A stretch of 34,234 nucleotides of DNA, from NCBI GenBank assembly GCA_002348385.1, contig DEBD01000046.1, forward strand, positions 2,001-36,234, given 5' to 3'. How positions within the stretch are numbered: the stretch's first letter is position 1; every line of letters begins with the position of its first letter. Of the stretch, positions 23,571 to 32,095 are shown piece by piece. The notes beneath the pieces are model-generated. The model was not told the origin of the DNA. It did no database searches and saw only the letters and a program-made list of their open reading frames with translations. The position numbers and the translations under genes are program-made. Source of the stretch: Gammaproteobacteria bacterium UBA2965 (GTDB taxonomy: Bacteria; Pseudomonadota; Gammaproteobacteria; Pseudomonadales; Azotimanducaceae).

Positions 23571-24971
23571 GTGCACCCAACGACGCTGGTCTGGTTTCGC
23601 GACGATCTTCGCATCGCCGACAATCCGGCGCTGTACCACGCCAGCCAGCAGGGCCGGGTGATCGGCGTCTACCTGGTCTCGGAAAACCAGTGGGAGGTAC
23701 ACCATGTAGGCTCACGGCGGCGCTCCTTCGTGCGGGAGAGCCTGTGCGCACTGGGCGAACGTCTCGCCGCGCTCAACATTCCCCTGCTGAGCATCCCCAC
23801 GCCCATCTTCGATGACGCACCCACAACGCTGCTGAGGGTCGCGGGGCAGCTGGGTGCCCGGCGGCTCGCTTTCAACGAGCAGTTCCCCCTGAACGAACGG
23901 CGGCGTGACGCCGCGGTCAAGCAAGCTCTGGAACCAAAGGGAATCGCGGTGGAAGTACATCAGACGGGCACCATTGCGCCCGTGGGCCAGATACTCACGA
24001 ACGACGGCAACCCCTACAGCGTGTACTCCGCGTTCAAGCGCCGCTGGCTGGATCGAGCCCATAGCGCCTGGTGGACGCCCGTGCCATTGCCCGACAAGCA
24101 GGCGGTCGTGGAGCTCCCTCAGTCGCTGCGCCCCAATGCGGTTCACGATCCAGGCGCGAGAATTTCCGGCGAGGTGCAGGCCCAGAGACTTCTCGATGAT
24201 TTCGTGAAGCGCCGGGCGGCGCAATACGACACTCAGCGCGACATGCCCTCGGCTGACGGTACCAGCCGCCTTTCCGAACACTTGTCTTGCGGCACCCTGT
24301 CCGCGCGCCAGTGCCTGGCCGCCGTGCTGCAGAACGATGACAAACCCGTGCGATTAATGGACGGCCGTAGCCCCGGCGCAGACAGCTGGGTGGGAGAGCT
24401 GGTGTGGCGCGATTTCTACCGTCACATCGTCGCGCTGATTCCCCGCATCAGCCGCGGGTGCGCCTTCAGACAGGACACCGACAGTCTCGCATGGCGGAAC
24501 AACGAGGCCGAATTGGCGGCATGGCAGGCGGGGCGCACCGGGTATCCGTTAGTGGATGCGGGCATGCGCCAACTGGAGCGCACCGGTTGGATGCACAATC
24601 GATTGCGCATGGTGACGGCCATGTTTCTCACCAAACATCTACTGATGGATTGGCGCCTGGGCGAACAACACTTCATGTCACAGTTGGTAGACGGTGACTT
24701 CGCCGCCAACAATGGCGGGTGGCAATGGAGCGCATCCACGGGTACCGATGCGGCGCCCTACTTCCGCATATTCAATCCCATCACCCAGGCGACCCGGTTC
24801 GACCCGCAGGCAACGTTCATCAAGCGCTTCGTGCCGGAGCTGGAGGGATTGTCTGCCAAGCAGATCCACGCCAACCCCTCCCGCTACGCCCACGACTACC
24901 CCGCACCCATGGTGGACCACCGCATGGCCCGGCAGCGGGCCCTAGACGCCTTCAAACGGCTACGCGGGTGA
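23571..24971 (+). CDS. phrB: Deoxyribodipyrimidine photolyase (class I CPD type)
   Basis: 466 aa. A light-driven flavoenzyme that splits UV-induced pyrimidine dimers. The N-terminal antenna domain starts 'TTLVWFRDDLRIADNPAL'. A folate-antenna-type segment appears as 'GQILTNDGNPYSVYSAFKR', similar to E. coli Phr. The C-terminal FAD domain has 'GRTGYPLVDAGMRQLERTGW', 'MHNRLRMVTAMFLTKHLL' and 'NGGWQWSASTGTDAAPYFRI'. The latter two include the conserved Asn/Trp/Arg residues of CPD photolyases. The start is GTG, 5 bp after the response-regulator stop. Photolyases often sit in singlet-oxygen or light-stress regulons, which fits the lipid genes nearby. A cryptochrome-like role is less likely. Confidence 0.95.
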   Translation: MHPTTLVWFRDDLRIADNPALYHASQQGRVIGVYLVSENQWEVHHVGSRRRSFVRESLCALGERLAALNIPLLSIPTPIFDDAPTTLLRVAGQLGARRLAFNEQFPLNERRRDAAVKQALEPKGIAVEVHQTGTIAPVGQILTNDGNPYSVYSAFKRRWLDRAHSAWWTPVPLPDKQAVVELPQSLRPNAVHDPGARISGEVQAQRLLDDFVKRRAAQYDTQRDMPSADGTSRLSEHLSCGTLSARQCLAAVLQNDDKPVRLMDGRSPGADSWVGELVWRDFYRHIVALIPRISRGCAFRQDTDSLAWRNNEAELAAWQAGRTGYPLVDAGMRQLERTGWMHNRLRMVTAMFLTKHLLMDWRLGEQHFMSQLVDGDFAANNGGWQWSASTGTDAAPYFRIFNPITQATRFDPQATFIKRFVPELEGLSAKQIHANPSRYAHDYPAPMVDHRMARQRALDAFKRLRG

Positions 24972-24973
24972 CT

Positions 24974-25006
24974 TTCACACGCTCTTCACTGCCAGGCCTC
25001 TAAAGT
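24974..25006 (+). promoter_or_regulatory. Direct-repeat box and -10 upstream of folE2
   Basis: TTCAC (24974-24978), 6 nt, TTCAC (24985-24989), 11 nt, then TAAAGT (25001-25006). The predicted start is near 25013, leaving a 24-nt leader with AAGGA before the ATG. Same layout as the response-regulator box. Confidence 0.6.
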
Positions 25007-25036
25007 TCGACCCCGACGCACCGTAAGGATTACCAC

Positions 25037-25975
25037 ATGAGCACGCCCGCACTCGCACTTCCAGACATCGCCCAGCGGCGCCACGCGCAACCCCAGGGGG
25101 AACTGGATTGGGTGGGCATGAGCGAGATCCATCAGCCGATTCTGGTACGAAACGGTAACGTGACTGAACGGGCACACGCCAAAGTGCAGATCTATGTGGA
25201 CTTGGCGGATCCTCTGGCAAAAGGCATCCACATGTCGCGGCTGTACCTACTGCTCGACGAGCACACCGGCAGCCATCCGCTTTCCGCCAGCAGCCTCCAG
25301 TCGCTGCTGCAAGCCATGCACCGTTCGCACCTGGACATCAGCGAGCGCGCCTACGTTCAGTTCAAGTTCGACTACCAACTGCGTCAAAACGCATTGCTTT
25401 CGGAGAACGCTGGATGGAACGCGTATCCGGTCACCATCACCGGCACTCTGGAAGACGGAGAGTACAACCTGGAACTGGGCGTGAACGTGACTTACTCCAG
25501 CACCTGCCCGTGCTCGGCAGCTCTGGCGCGCGCATTGATCCAGGATGCGTTTGCAGACCGTTTCAGTCGCGACGCACCGCTAAATCACACTGAGATCTTG
25601 GAATGGCTGGGTACCGAACAAGGTATCGTGGCCACACCGCACAGCCAGCGCAGCGTCGCAATGGTCAAGACGCGACTGACACAAGACGCCGGCGACCTAC
25701 CCATCACACACCTGATAGAAGCACTGGAAGGTGCCCTGGGCACGCCGGTTCAAACCGCAGTAAAGCGCGAAGACGAACAGGAGTTCGCGTTACGCAACGG
25801 CCAGAACTTAATGTTCTGCGAGGATGCCGCGCGCAAGCTGAGAAGCGCGCTGGACGCGCAACAGTGGGTATCGGATTACTGGCTGCGCGTGGAACACCAC
25901 GAGAGTCTGCACGCCCACAATGCGGTCAGCGTACTCGCCAAAGGGATCGCAGGGGGCTACCGGCCAACCCCCTGA
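25037..25975 (+). CDS. folE2: GTP cyclohydrolase FolE2 (type IB)
   Basis: 312 aa. It converts GTP to 7,8-dihydroneopterin triphosphate, the first step of tetrahydrofolate synthesis. FolE2 is unrelated in sequence to FolE and does not require zinc. Typical segments are 'LDWVGMSEIHQPILV', 'QVKFDY-like VQFKFDYQLRQNAL', 'YSSTCPCSAALARALI' with the conserved cysteines, and 'NAVSVLAKGIAGGY' at the end. AAGGA precedes the ATG. In many bacteria FolE2 is induced by zinc shortage; here no Zur-like palindrome is evident. Instead it carries the regulator's repeat box and follows a folate-antenna-type photolyase, suggesting antenna cofactor supply. Its end overlaps the convergent kinase gene by 19 nt. Confidence 0.95.
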   Translation: MSTPALALPDIAQRRHAQPQGELDWVGMSEIHQPILVRNGNVTERAHAKVQIYVDLADPLAKGIHMSRLYLLLDEHTGSHPLSASSLQSLLQAMHRSHLDISERAYVQFKFDYQLRQNALLSENAGWNAYPVTITGTLEDGEYNLELGVNVTYSSTCPCSAALARALIQDAFADRFSRDAPLNHTEILEWLGTEQGIVATPHSQRSVAMVKTRLTQDAGDLPITHLIEALEGALGTPVQTAVKREDEQEFALRNGQNLMFCEDAARKLRSALDAQQWVSDYWLRVEHHESLHAHNAVSVLAKGIAGGYRPTP

Positions 25976-27264
25976 TCGGGCTCGAAACTCACTTCCACCA
26001 TGGTCCCTTCGCCGGGGCTGCTGTGCACGGATATGCCCCAGCCCCAGCGGTGGATCAGGCGCTTCGCAATGGACAGCCCCAGGCCATGCCCGGCCGCAGC
26101 GCCGCGACTTTCGTCTGCCCGATAAAATGGTTCAAAGGCGTTCTCGAGCTGATCGCCCGACATACCCACACCCGAGTCCTGCACGCGTACGGAGGTACCG
26201 GAAACCACCACATCCACACGCCCCCCCGACGTGTAGTTGATTGCATTGCGAATGAGATTGCCCACCACGATCTCCACCACCTTCTCTGGCACCTTGAGCT
26301 TCAGTTCGGAGCTCTCGTGCAGCGCCAGGGTATTTCCCGCTTTCTCAGCGGTGGGCTGCAGCAAGTCGAGTTGGCCAGCGATCACGTCATTGACACGCAC
26401 GGCGCGCTCGGGAGGCGCGATCTCTTCTTCGCGCGCGAGCATGAGAAGGGTCTCCAGCAGAGACTCCATATCCTCCACCGTGCGGCGCATGCGGCGAATG
26501 GCGCGTAGCTCGTAGGCCGGCCTCTCCTGCTCCTGTTCGAGCAAATCCAGGCTCCCCTTGAACACCGCTACCGGCGTGCGCAGCTCGTGCCCCGCATCCC
26601 GAGTGAACACCCGCTCTCGCTCGATGAACGCGTTGAGCCGGGCGGTAAACTGCTCCATGGCTTCGATCATACTCATGACCTCCGCATCCGCGTTAAGCTT
26701 CAGCGTGCCAAGATCAAGCGCTATGTCCCGCTCGCCTTCGAAATCGAAGGCCTCCAGATAGTTGCCCAATCGCACCACGGGTGAAATGGCACGCTGGGAG
26801 AGACGGTAGGTGACGAACGACATGCCGTAGATGAGCAGGAGCACCAGCGACAGCGGCACGATGCCAAAAAAGAAGGCCAGATCGGAGACCTGCTCGTACT
26901 GAAACACCATAAACAGGCGGTCGCCGTTTCGTTCCGATACGTGCAGCAGCGCCTGTTGGTCACCCGCATCCAGCTGAGTGAACCCAATGGGTTCCAAGTC
27001 TCGGTATACAGCCGGAACGCCGGAAAGATCCCCATTCGCGGCCATAAAACCCTGGAGGTTGTAGACATCGGGAATCGGGTGGCCGGCGTCGTTCTCGTAC
27101 TGCTCCCAGAAATACTTAGCCTCGTCGTTGAGCGCCTGGCGCATAACCACGCCGAAGATGATGTTGTATGCAGCGACTATTCCACCCAGCGTGATCACGC
27201 TGATGATGGTTACTTGTATGGCGAACGCACGACCCAGCTTCGCCCGAATGCCCTTTCGTTTCAC
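25957..27264 (-). CDS. HAMP-containing sensor histidine kinase
   Basis: 435 aa from GTG 27264; a TTG at 27294 overlapping the preceding gene is an alternative. TM1 is at about 14-41, followed by a roughly 90-residue extracytoplasmic domain of no family I recognise ('PIPDVYNLQGFMAANGDLSG'). TM2 is at about 130-155, then HAMP. HisKA has the H box 'FTRDAGHELRTPVAVFKGSL' (His226). The HATPase has the N box 'GNLIRNAINYT', G1 'QDSGVGMSG' and 'GHGLGLSIAKRLI'. All catalytic elements are intact. It is the last gene of the lipid operon, 13 bp after the second methyltransferase. It is the likely partner of the regulator at 22888, although they are on opposite strands and separated by phrB and folE2. Confidence 0.93.
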   Translation of the reverse strand: MKRKGIRAKLGRAFAIQVTIISVITLGGIVAAYNIIFGVVMRQALNDEAKYFWEQYENDAGHPIPDVYNLQGFMAANGDLSGVPAVYRDLEPIGFTQLDAGDQQALLHVSERNGDRLFMVFQYEQVSDLAFFFGIVPLSLVLLLIYGMSFVTYRLSQRAISPVVRLGNYLEAFDFEGERDIALDLGTLKLNADAEVMSMIEAMEQFTARLNAFIERERVFTRDAGHELRTPVAVFKGSLDLLEQEQERPAYELRAIRRMRRTVEDMESLLETLLMLAREEEIAPPERAVRVNDVIAGQLDLLQPTAEKAGNTLALHESSELKLKVPEKVVEIVVGNLIRNAINYTSGGRVDVVVSGTSVRVQDSGVGMSGDQLENAFEPFYRADESRGAAAGHGLGLSIAKRLIHRWGWGISVHSSPGEGTMVEVSFEPDQGVGR

Positions 27265-27277
27265 CAAGGCAGCTTTA

Positions 27278-28312
27278 CTATTCTCTTTTGCCAAACCGAT
27301 AGTGACACACAAGCCACTCCTGGCCGCGACGAAACCCAAACAATTCCTCGCAGGCCATGAAGAACATGCGCCACCGCTGCACCCAGACCGGACCTTGCTC
27401 AGCACCGTGCACAGCTGAGAACACGTCGGCCACAGCCTGGGCGTTGCGATCCATGTTTTCCAGCCACGCACGCGCCGTCCGGGAGTAGTGAACCCCCGAC
27501 ATTTGCCAGCGGGACTCTACGCGCAGGTCGTCCTGAAAGTGCAGCAGCGTATCCGCCGCAGGCATCAGGCCACTGGTAAAGAAATAGCGTCCCATCCAGT
27601 TGCCGTCGCCGTCGGATTCAAACGGATACAAGAGGTTCCTGTGGCAGAAGATGTGTACGAAAAGCTTGCCATCCGGATTCAGCCAGCGTTCGATGCGATT
27701 CATGAGTAAGGCATAGTTTCGCATGTGCTCGAACATCTCGATGGACACCACTCTATCGAAGCCGCCAGCCAAGTCGAGGGTGTTGACGTCACCGGTAACC
27801 ACCTGCACGTTGGTCAGCCCGCGTAAATCCGCCTGCCGGAGGATGTGCTCACGCTGCCCGGCCGAATTGCTCACCGCGGTGATTTTGGCATTGGGGTAAT
27901 GCTCAGCCGCCCAGAGAGTAAACGAGCCCCATCCGCAGCCAAGATCCAATATGGCTTGACCATCGGCCAGATTGGCACGCTCCGCGTAAAGCTCAAGCAT
28001 CGCTTCCTCTGCCTGGTCGAGACTGCGTGCGCCCATCCCCCAGAAAGCGGAGCTATATTTCAGGCGGGCGCCCAGCGCGAGCTCGAAGAACTCGGCAGGC
28101 ACCTCGTAGTGCTGCTCGTTGGCCAGGTCAGTATCCAGGGCGATACGGCTGGATCTGAGTTCCTCCAGCAATGCGCTGTAACGGGCACCCTGATGCTGCA
28201 CGTCGTTTCTCGATTCTTCGCGCAAGCGCTGGCCACACAACCAGCGTATGCCCAAACGCACCAGCGTGTCCGGCAGCCGGCCGCGTTCTGCCAGGTCGAT
28301 CATCAACGTCAC
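27278..28312 (-). CDS. CFA-like SAM-dependent methyltransferase (second copy)
   Basis: 344 aa. Class I methyltransferase related to cyclopropane-fatty-acid synthases and, more closely, to the branch that includes plant coclaurine N-methyltransferases. SAM-binding motif 'ILDLGCGWGSFTLWAAEHYP' is near residue 120. Upstream are 'HYEVPAEFFELALGARLKYS' and the acceptor-side 'YSSAFWGMG'. 'VVSIEMFEHMRNYALLMNRI' keeps the active-site Glu, and 'KLFVHIFCHRN' keeps a His where Cfa has its bicarbonate-binding His. The start is GTG, with AGGAG six nt upstream. Substrate unknown; a lipid acyl chain is inferred from the operon. 10 bp follow the DUF2878 stop. Confidence 0.88.
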   Translation of the reverse strand: MTLMIDLAERGRLPDTLVRLGIRWLCGQRLREESRNDVQHQGARYSALLEELRSSRIALDTDLANEQHYEVPAEFFELALGARLKYSSAFWGMGARSLDQAEEAMLELYAERANLADGQAILDLGCGWGSFTLWAAEHYPNAKITAVSNSAGQREHILRQADLRGLTNVQVVTGDVNTLDLAGGFDRVVSIEMFEHMRNYALLMNRIERWLNPDGKLFVHIFCHRNLLYPFESDGDGNWMGRYFFTSGLMPAADTLLHFQDDLRVESRWQMSGVHYSRTARAWLENMDRNAQAVADVFSAVHGAEQGPVWVQRWRMFFMACEELFGFRRGQEWLVCHYRFGKRE

Positions 28313-28322
28313 TGCTGTCTCC

Positions 28323-28826
28323 TCATGTCTTCAACTCGACAGGCACGGGGCTCAGCACTTCCAAGCGCGCGAAACCCCAGCAGAACACAACAAACCAAGC
28401 GGCCGCCACCACCGCCAGGAGAGCAGGTTGCGGAACCGATACCGCGCCAAAGGATTCGCCCACTAGATAGCACCAGGGCGCGGAACACGCCGCCAGAACG
28501 CCACCAAGGACCGGCCGCGACTTGAACGACGCAAGACTGTGATTCACGCTCAAGCCCACGCCGATCCACAACATAACTATCCACGCGGGGGCAATCAGAG
28601 CACCCGGATAGTCAAGAATGCCCAGGTATATCCAAGCCGTATCAAGCGCAAAACCGCACAAAGCCGCCGTGCCGGCGACGAGCAGGTCGCCCTTCAGCAC
28701 GCCGGCCCGCACCGAGAACCCTAGCATCAGGCACAATCCGGCAAGTCCCCACAGAACGCCGCCCACTACGCAAGCGAACCAGGTGAGCTGGAACAACCCG
28801 ATATTCAGCAGCGCGGCGTACTTCAC
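28323..28826 (-). CDS. DUF2878 family membrane protein
   Basis: 167 aa, five or so predicted membrane segments, including 'LTWFACVVGGVLWGLAGLCL' and 'APAWIVMLWIGVGLSVNHSL'. The WF/W-rich pattern and its place between two CFA-type methyltransferase genes fit DUF2878, a family with no known activity that recurs in photolyase/CFA/DUF1365 clusters. GTG start overlapping the preceding stop (GTGA), so translation is coupled. A scaffold or lipid-handling partner is possible but is only a guess. Confidence 0.8.
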   Translation of the reverse strand: MKYAALLNIGLFQLTWFACVVGGVLWGLAGLCLMLGFSVRAGVLKGDLLVAGTAALCGFALDTAWIYLGILDYPGALIAPAWIVMLWIGVGLSVNHSLASFKSRPVLGGVLAACSAPWCYLVGESFGAVSVPQPALLAVVAAAWFVVFCWGFARLEVLSPVPVELKT

Positions 28827-30109
28827 GGGCCCTTATCCGTCGAGCCGGCCCCCATCGCGGCGCGCCAGGGCCGCCCGCGGTAGCCGGGCTTGGCAAACAC
28901 GACCTGAACGTCGCTAATGGCGCGCTCCCGGAACCCGCCCTCGCAATAGGCTAGATAGAAGCGCCAGGTTCGAAGTAGCGTATCGTCCAATCCCAGCTCG
29001 ATGATCCGGTCCTGATTTGCTTCGAGTCGCTCGCTCCAAGCGGCCAGGGTCCACGCATAATCCAACCCGATGTCTTCCAGATTCACCAACACCGCATCGG
29101 TATGCTTGGCGGCGGCGGAAACCAGTACCGACACGCAGGGAATGAAGCTGCCCGGAAAGATGTGCTTCTTGATGAAATCCACCGAATTGAGTGCCCGCCG
29201 ATAGCGCCGGTCCTCGATGGTGATCGCCTGCAGCACGATCAGGCCGTCATCGCGCACGAGATCATTCAAGGTAGAAAAATAGACAGGCAGGTACTCGTGG
29301 CCAACCGCCTCCACCATCTCCACGGACACCACCTTGTCGAAGCGTCCTTCAAGATTCCGGTAGTCTTCAAGCAGCACCTCTACCCTGTCCTGCAACCCGG
29401 CTTCGATCACGCGCTGCGTGGCGAACCTATGCTGGGCCGGCGAGATTGTCGTCGTGGTAACGCGACACCCGAAGTTGCGCGCGGCATGAACCGCCAGACC
29501 GCCCCAACCGGTACCGATCTCCAACAGGTGATCTTCCGGCCCCAGTTCCAGCTTCTGGCAAAGACGATCAAGCTTAGCCGTGCTCGCCGCTTCAAGCGCC
29601 TGCCCTTCGCTCTCAAAAACGGCAGACGAGTACATCATCTTGCTGTCGAGAAAACTGGCAAAGAACTCGTTGCTCAGATCGTAGTGGGCCATGATGTTAC
29701 GCTTGCTGCCGCTCACCGAATTGCGCCGCCAGAGGTGACCGAGCCAGTCTCTGAGCTGGCTGGAGCCCGTGCGCGCTCCATCCAGACCCCCAAGCGCACC
29801 CGCGTTCAAAGAAAATATGCGCACCAGCGCCACTAGGTCATCGCAATCCCACATCCCGGCCACGTAGGCCTCTCCAGCGCCCACACTGCCTCCAAGAGCC
29901 ACTTTTCTGAAGAAAGTCGGGTCGTTAACAACCAACCGGGCCACTGGCGATCCGCTGCCAAAGTTCAGCGTCTCTTCACCGTGGGTGAGCGCTACGCAAC
30001 CACGTTCGAGCTTCTGCAGCTGCCGCAGCACGAGACGCTTCCAGATATCGAATCCGGCGCGAGTTGTTTTCGTTCCCGCGTCGGTGTGCAGCTCCATGTT
30101 GGCGGTCAT
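28823..30109 (-). CDS. CFA-family SAM-dependent lipid methyltransferase
   Basis: 428 aa from the ATG at 30109, which overlaps the DUF1365 stop (ATGA) and has GAGGAGG about 10 nt upstream. An N-terminal lipid-binding-type domain (about 1-130, 'GSVGAGEAYVAGMWDCDDL') precedes the methyltransferase domain: 'AHYDLSNEFFASFLDSKMMY', SAM motif EIGTGWGG (197-204), 'VSVEMVEAVGHEYLPVYF'. Classical cyclopropane synthases have Cys in YSC and His in HTI; here they are Ser (YSSAVF) and Gln294 (LQAIT). This suggests methylation of an unsaturated acyl chain, as in 10-methyl or furan fatty acid precursors, not cyclopropane formation. That is inference; the family itself is clear. Confidence 0.9.
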   Translation of the reverse strand: MTANMELHTDAGTKTTRAGFDIWKRLVLRQLQKLERGCVALTHGEETLNFGSGSPVARLVVNDPTFFRKVALGGSVGAGEAYVAGMWDCDDLVALVRIFSLNAGALGGLDGARTGSSQLRDWLGHLWRRNSVSGSKRNIMAHYDLSNEFFASFLDSKMMYSSAVFESEGQALEAASTAKLDRLCQKLELGPEDHLLEIGTGWGGLAVHAARNFGCRVTTTTISPAQHRFATQRVIEAGLQDRVEVLLEDYRNLEGRFDKVVSVEMVEAVGHEYLPVYFSTLNDLVRDDGLIVLQAITIEDRRYRRALNSVDFIKKHIFPGSFIPCVSVLVSAAAKHTDAVLVNLEDIGLDYAWTLAAWSERLEANQDRIIELGLDDTLLRTWRFYLAYCEGGFRERAISDVQVVFAKPGYRGRPWRAAMGAGSTDKGP

Positions 30110-30861
30110 GTTGTAGTGACCTCCTCTGTCGTTTGGGGGTGCGGGTAAAAGCGAGCTCGCTTCATCCACAGGCGCGCTGCCTGCCAGTAGATCCTGGCGA
30201 GGGTGCGAACATTCTGCATCGGGTAGCGCAGCAAAAAGCGCCGCAGGTTCCGCTGGGTTAGCGGTTCGGCATCCAGATACATACCGGCAAAGAAACACTC
30301 AAGCCCTTCCCGATGCAGATGCATGGCAATCTCGATGCGGTCTTCGTCCACTCTGAAGCGCCAGCAGTATTCCAAGTCCATGGGAAAGAACGGCGAGACA
30401 TGAAACCGCTTGGGAAAGCTGAACTCCAGACCGCCCGGCGAGCGCCGCGCGTTCAGGTCGCGGGCATCCAGAACATATGAGTATTTTTCGTCCCAGGGCG
30501 TGTTGTTGATTTCCGCAACAATGAAGTCCAACCCCGATGCGCCCATACAGAAATAAAAGCAGACCGGATTGAAGTACCAGCCCAGCATACGCGGCTGCGC
30601 CAATACGAACGCCCGGCCGCACGGCGGGTAGCCCTCTGAGGCAAGCTTCTGATTGATGCGCTCCAAAGGGTGATCGCCGTAGCCCATCCACTCCGAAGGG
30701 CCAAATCGCAAGGCTCGTCGGCGCGCACTGGTGGACAGCCAGCGATTTTCGATTTCGCACGCCACGTCAACGCACAACATACCCACCGGATAGCGGAATT
30801 CGTGAGACGGCTCCGATCTGCGATGAATCACGCGGCCGTGATAAATCTGATTACGCAGCAT
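30106..30861 (-). CDS. DUF1365 family protein
   Basis: 251 aa. The family signature is plain: 'YHGRVIHRRSEPSHEFRYPV' at the N-terminus, 'RMLGWYFNPVCFYFCMG' in the middle and 'KRFHVSPFFPMDLEYCWRF' further on. Two 'HxSPF/FNPV' elements rich in His and aromatic residues suggest a lipid- or cofactor-binding fold. No catalytic role is established. It nearly always accompanies the FAD oxidoreductase and CFA-type methyltransferase, as here. It overlaps the oxidoreductase 3' end by 11 nt and the methyltransferase start by 4 nt. Confidence 0.92.
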   Translation of the reverse strand: MLRNQIYHGRVIHRRSEPSHEFRYPVGMLCVDVACEIENRWLSTSARRRALRFGPSEWMGYGDHPLERINQKLASEGYPPCGRAFVLAQPRMLGWYFNPVCFYFCMGASGLDFIVAEINNTPWDEKYSYVLDARDLNARRSPGGLEFSFPKRFHVSPFFPMDLEYCWRFRVDEDRIEIAMHLHREGLECFFAGMYLDAEPLTQRNLRRFLLRYPMQNVRTLARIYWQAARLWMKRARFYPHPQTTEEVTTT

Positions 30862-32095
30862 CGGCCCACCTGCGTACCAGGGCGTCTACAGCAGAGGTAG
30901 CGCTGGCGAACCCATCCTCATGAAATCCCCAGCCCCAGTAGGCACCGCAGTAGTACGTATTGCGCACGCCATTGATTTCCGCACGACGTCGCTGAGCGGC
31001 CAGCGCGGCAGTCGTAAATACGGGATGCGCGTAACGGCGTTCGCTCCAGACGTCGCGCAACGGCTCGTGAGGATTCAAAGTCACGAAGAAGTTCTGATCT
31101 CCCGCAATGCCCTGCAGCAGGTTCATCCAGTAGGTGACCTGACACACCTCGGCGCCACGGTCGGCAACCAGCGCGTTCCAGCTGGACCATGCCGCTCGTC
31201 GCCGCGGCATGACGCGCTCGTCGGAATGCACCACCACCCGGTTGTGCTGGTAGTCGATGGCGCCCAGGATCTCATTCTCCTGCCGGGACGGGTCTGACAG
31301 CAGAGCAAGCGCCTGATCGCTGTGACATGCCATAACCACGGCGTCGAACCGGTGCACGCCGCTGCGTGAGGTGATCTCCACACCCGCGCTGCCGCGGCGC
31401 ACCGCGGTCACCGGATCCGCGGTCCATATACTGCCGCCGAAGCATCCGCTGAAGGCATGCAGGTACTGTGCGGAGCCGCCCGTGACAACACGCCACTGCG
31501 GACGCCCGCTCAGCTGCAGCATGCGGTGCTGCTCCATGAACGCAATCACATGGGCTGCACTGATCCGGTCTACTTCCTGCGCGGGGAGCGACCACAGGGC
31601 GCCACACATGGGGACCAGATGATCCGTGACGAAGCCCTCGCCGTAGCCTTCCCTACGCAATAGCTGGGCCAGAGTGAGCTCGTCATCGGTCCCGTACTGG
31701 GCCGCGCGGCGATAAAAGCGCCGCAGGTCACGCAGCATTTGAAGGAATCGAATGGAAGTCAGGTTGCCGCGCTGGCAGAAAACGGCGTTGGCACTGCGGG
31801 TTCCGTATTCCAAACCGGTTTCGAGATTTCGCACACCGAATGACATCTCCGTAGGATGCGTGGCGACCCCCAGGTCATCCAGCCAGGCGGCGAAGCCCGG
31901 GTAGTTGTGACGATTAAACACGATGAAGCCGGAATCCACCGCCTGGGTGCGACCGCGGCTGAAAATGGAGTGGGTGTCGGTGTGTCCGCCGATCCTGGCG
32001 TCTGCCTCGAACAGCACCACCTCTTCCACCTGGCCGTCGAGCTGGTGCGCGGCCACCACTCCGGCAATGCCCGATCCGACTACCGCCACCCTCAT
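30851..32095 (-). CDS. FAD-dependent oxidoreductase (amine-oxidase/desaturase-like)
   Basis: 414 aa from the ATG at 32095, which follows GGAGGG and overlaps the desaturase stop (ATGA). The N-terminal FAD motif 'RVAVVGSGIAGVVAAHQL' is at once followed by 'LFEADARIGGHTDTHSI', as in phytoene-desaturase/amine-oxidase-like proteins of photooxidative stress clusters. The C-terminus has the second flavin-contact segment 'YYCGAYWGWGFHEDGFASAT'. From memory, a homologous flavoprotein (UfaD) acts in furan fatty acid synthesis in Rhodobacter. By analogy this enzyme may oxidise a methylated acyl chain made by the downstream methyltransferase; that is inference. Confidence 0.9.
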   Translation of the reverse strand: MRVAVVGSGIAGVVAAHQLDGQVEEVVLFEADARIGGHTDTHSIFSRGRTQAVDSGFIVFNRHNYPGFAAWLDDLGVATHPTEMSFGVRNLETGLEYGTRSANAVFCQRGNLTSIRFLQMLRDLRRFYRRAAQYGTDDELTLAQLLRREGYGEGFVTDHLVPMCGALWSLPAQEVDRISAAHVIAFMEQHRMLQLSGRPQWRVVTGGSAQYLHAFSGCFGGSIWTADPVTAVRRGSAGVEITSRSGVHRFDAVVMACHSDQALALLSDPSRQENEILGAIDYQHNRVVVHSDERVMPRRRAAWSSWNALVADRGAEVCQVTYWMNLLQGIAGDQNFFVTLNPHEPLRDVWSERRYAHPVFTTAALAAQRRRAEINGVRNTYYCGAYWGWGFHEDGFASATSAVDALVRRWADAA

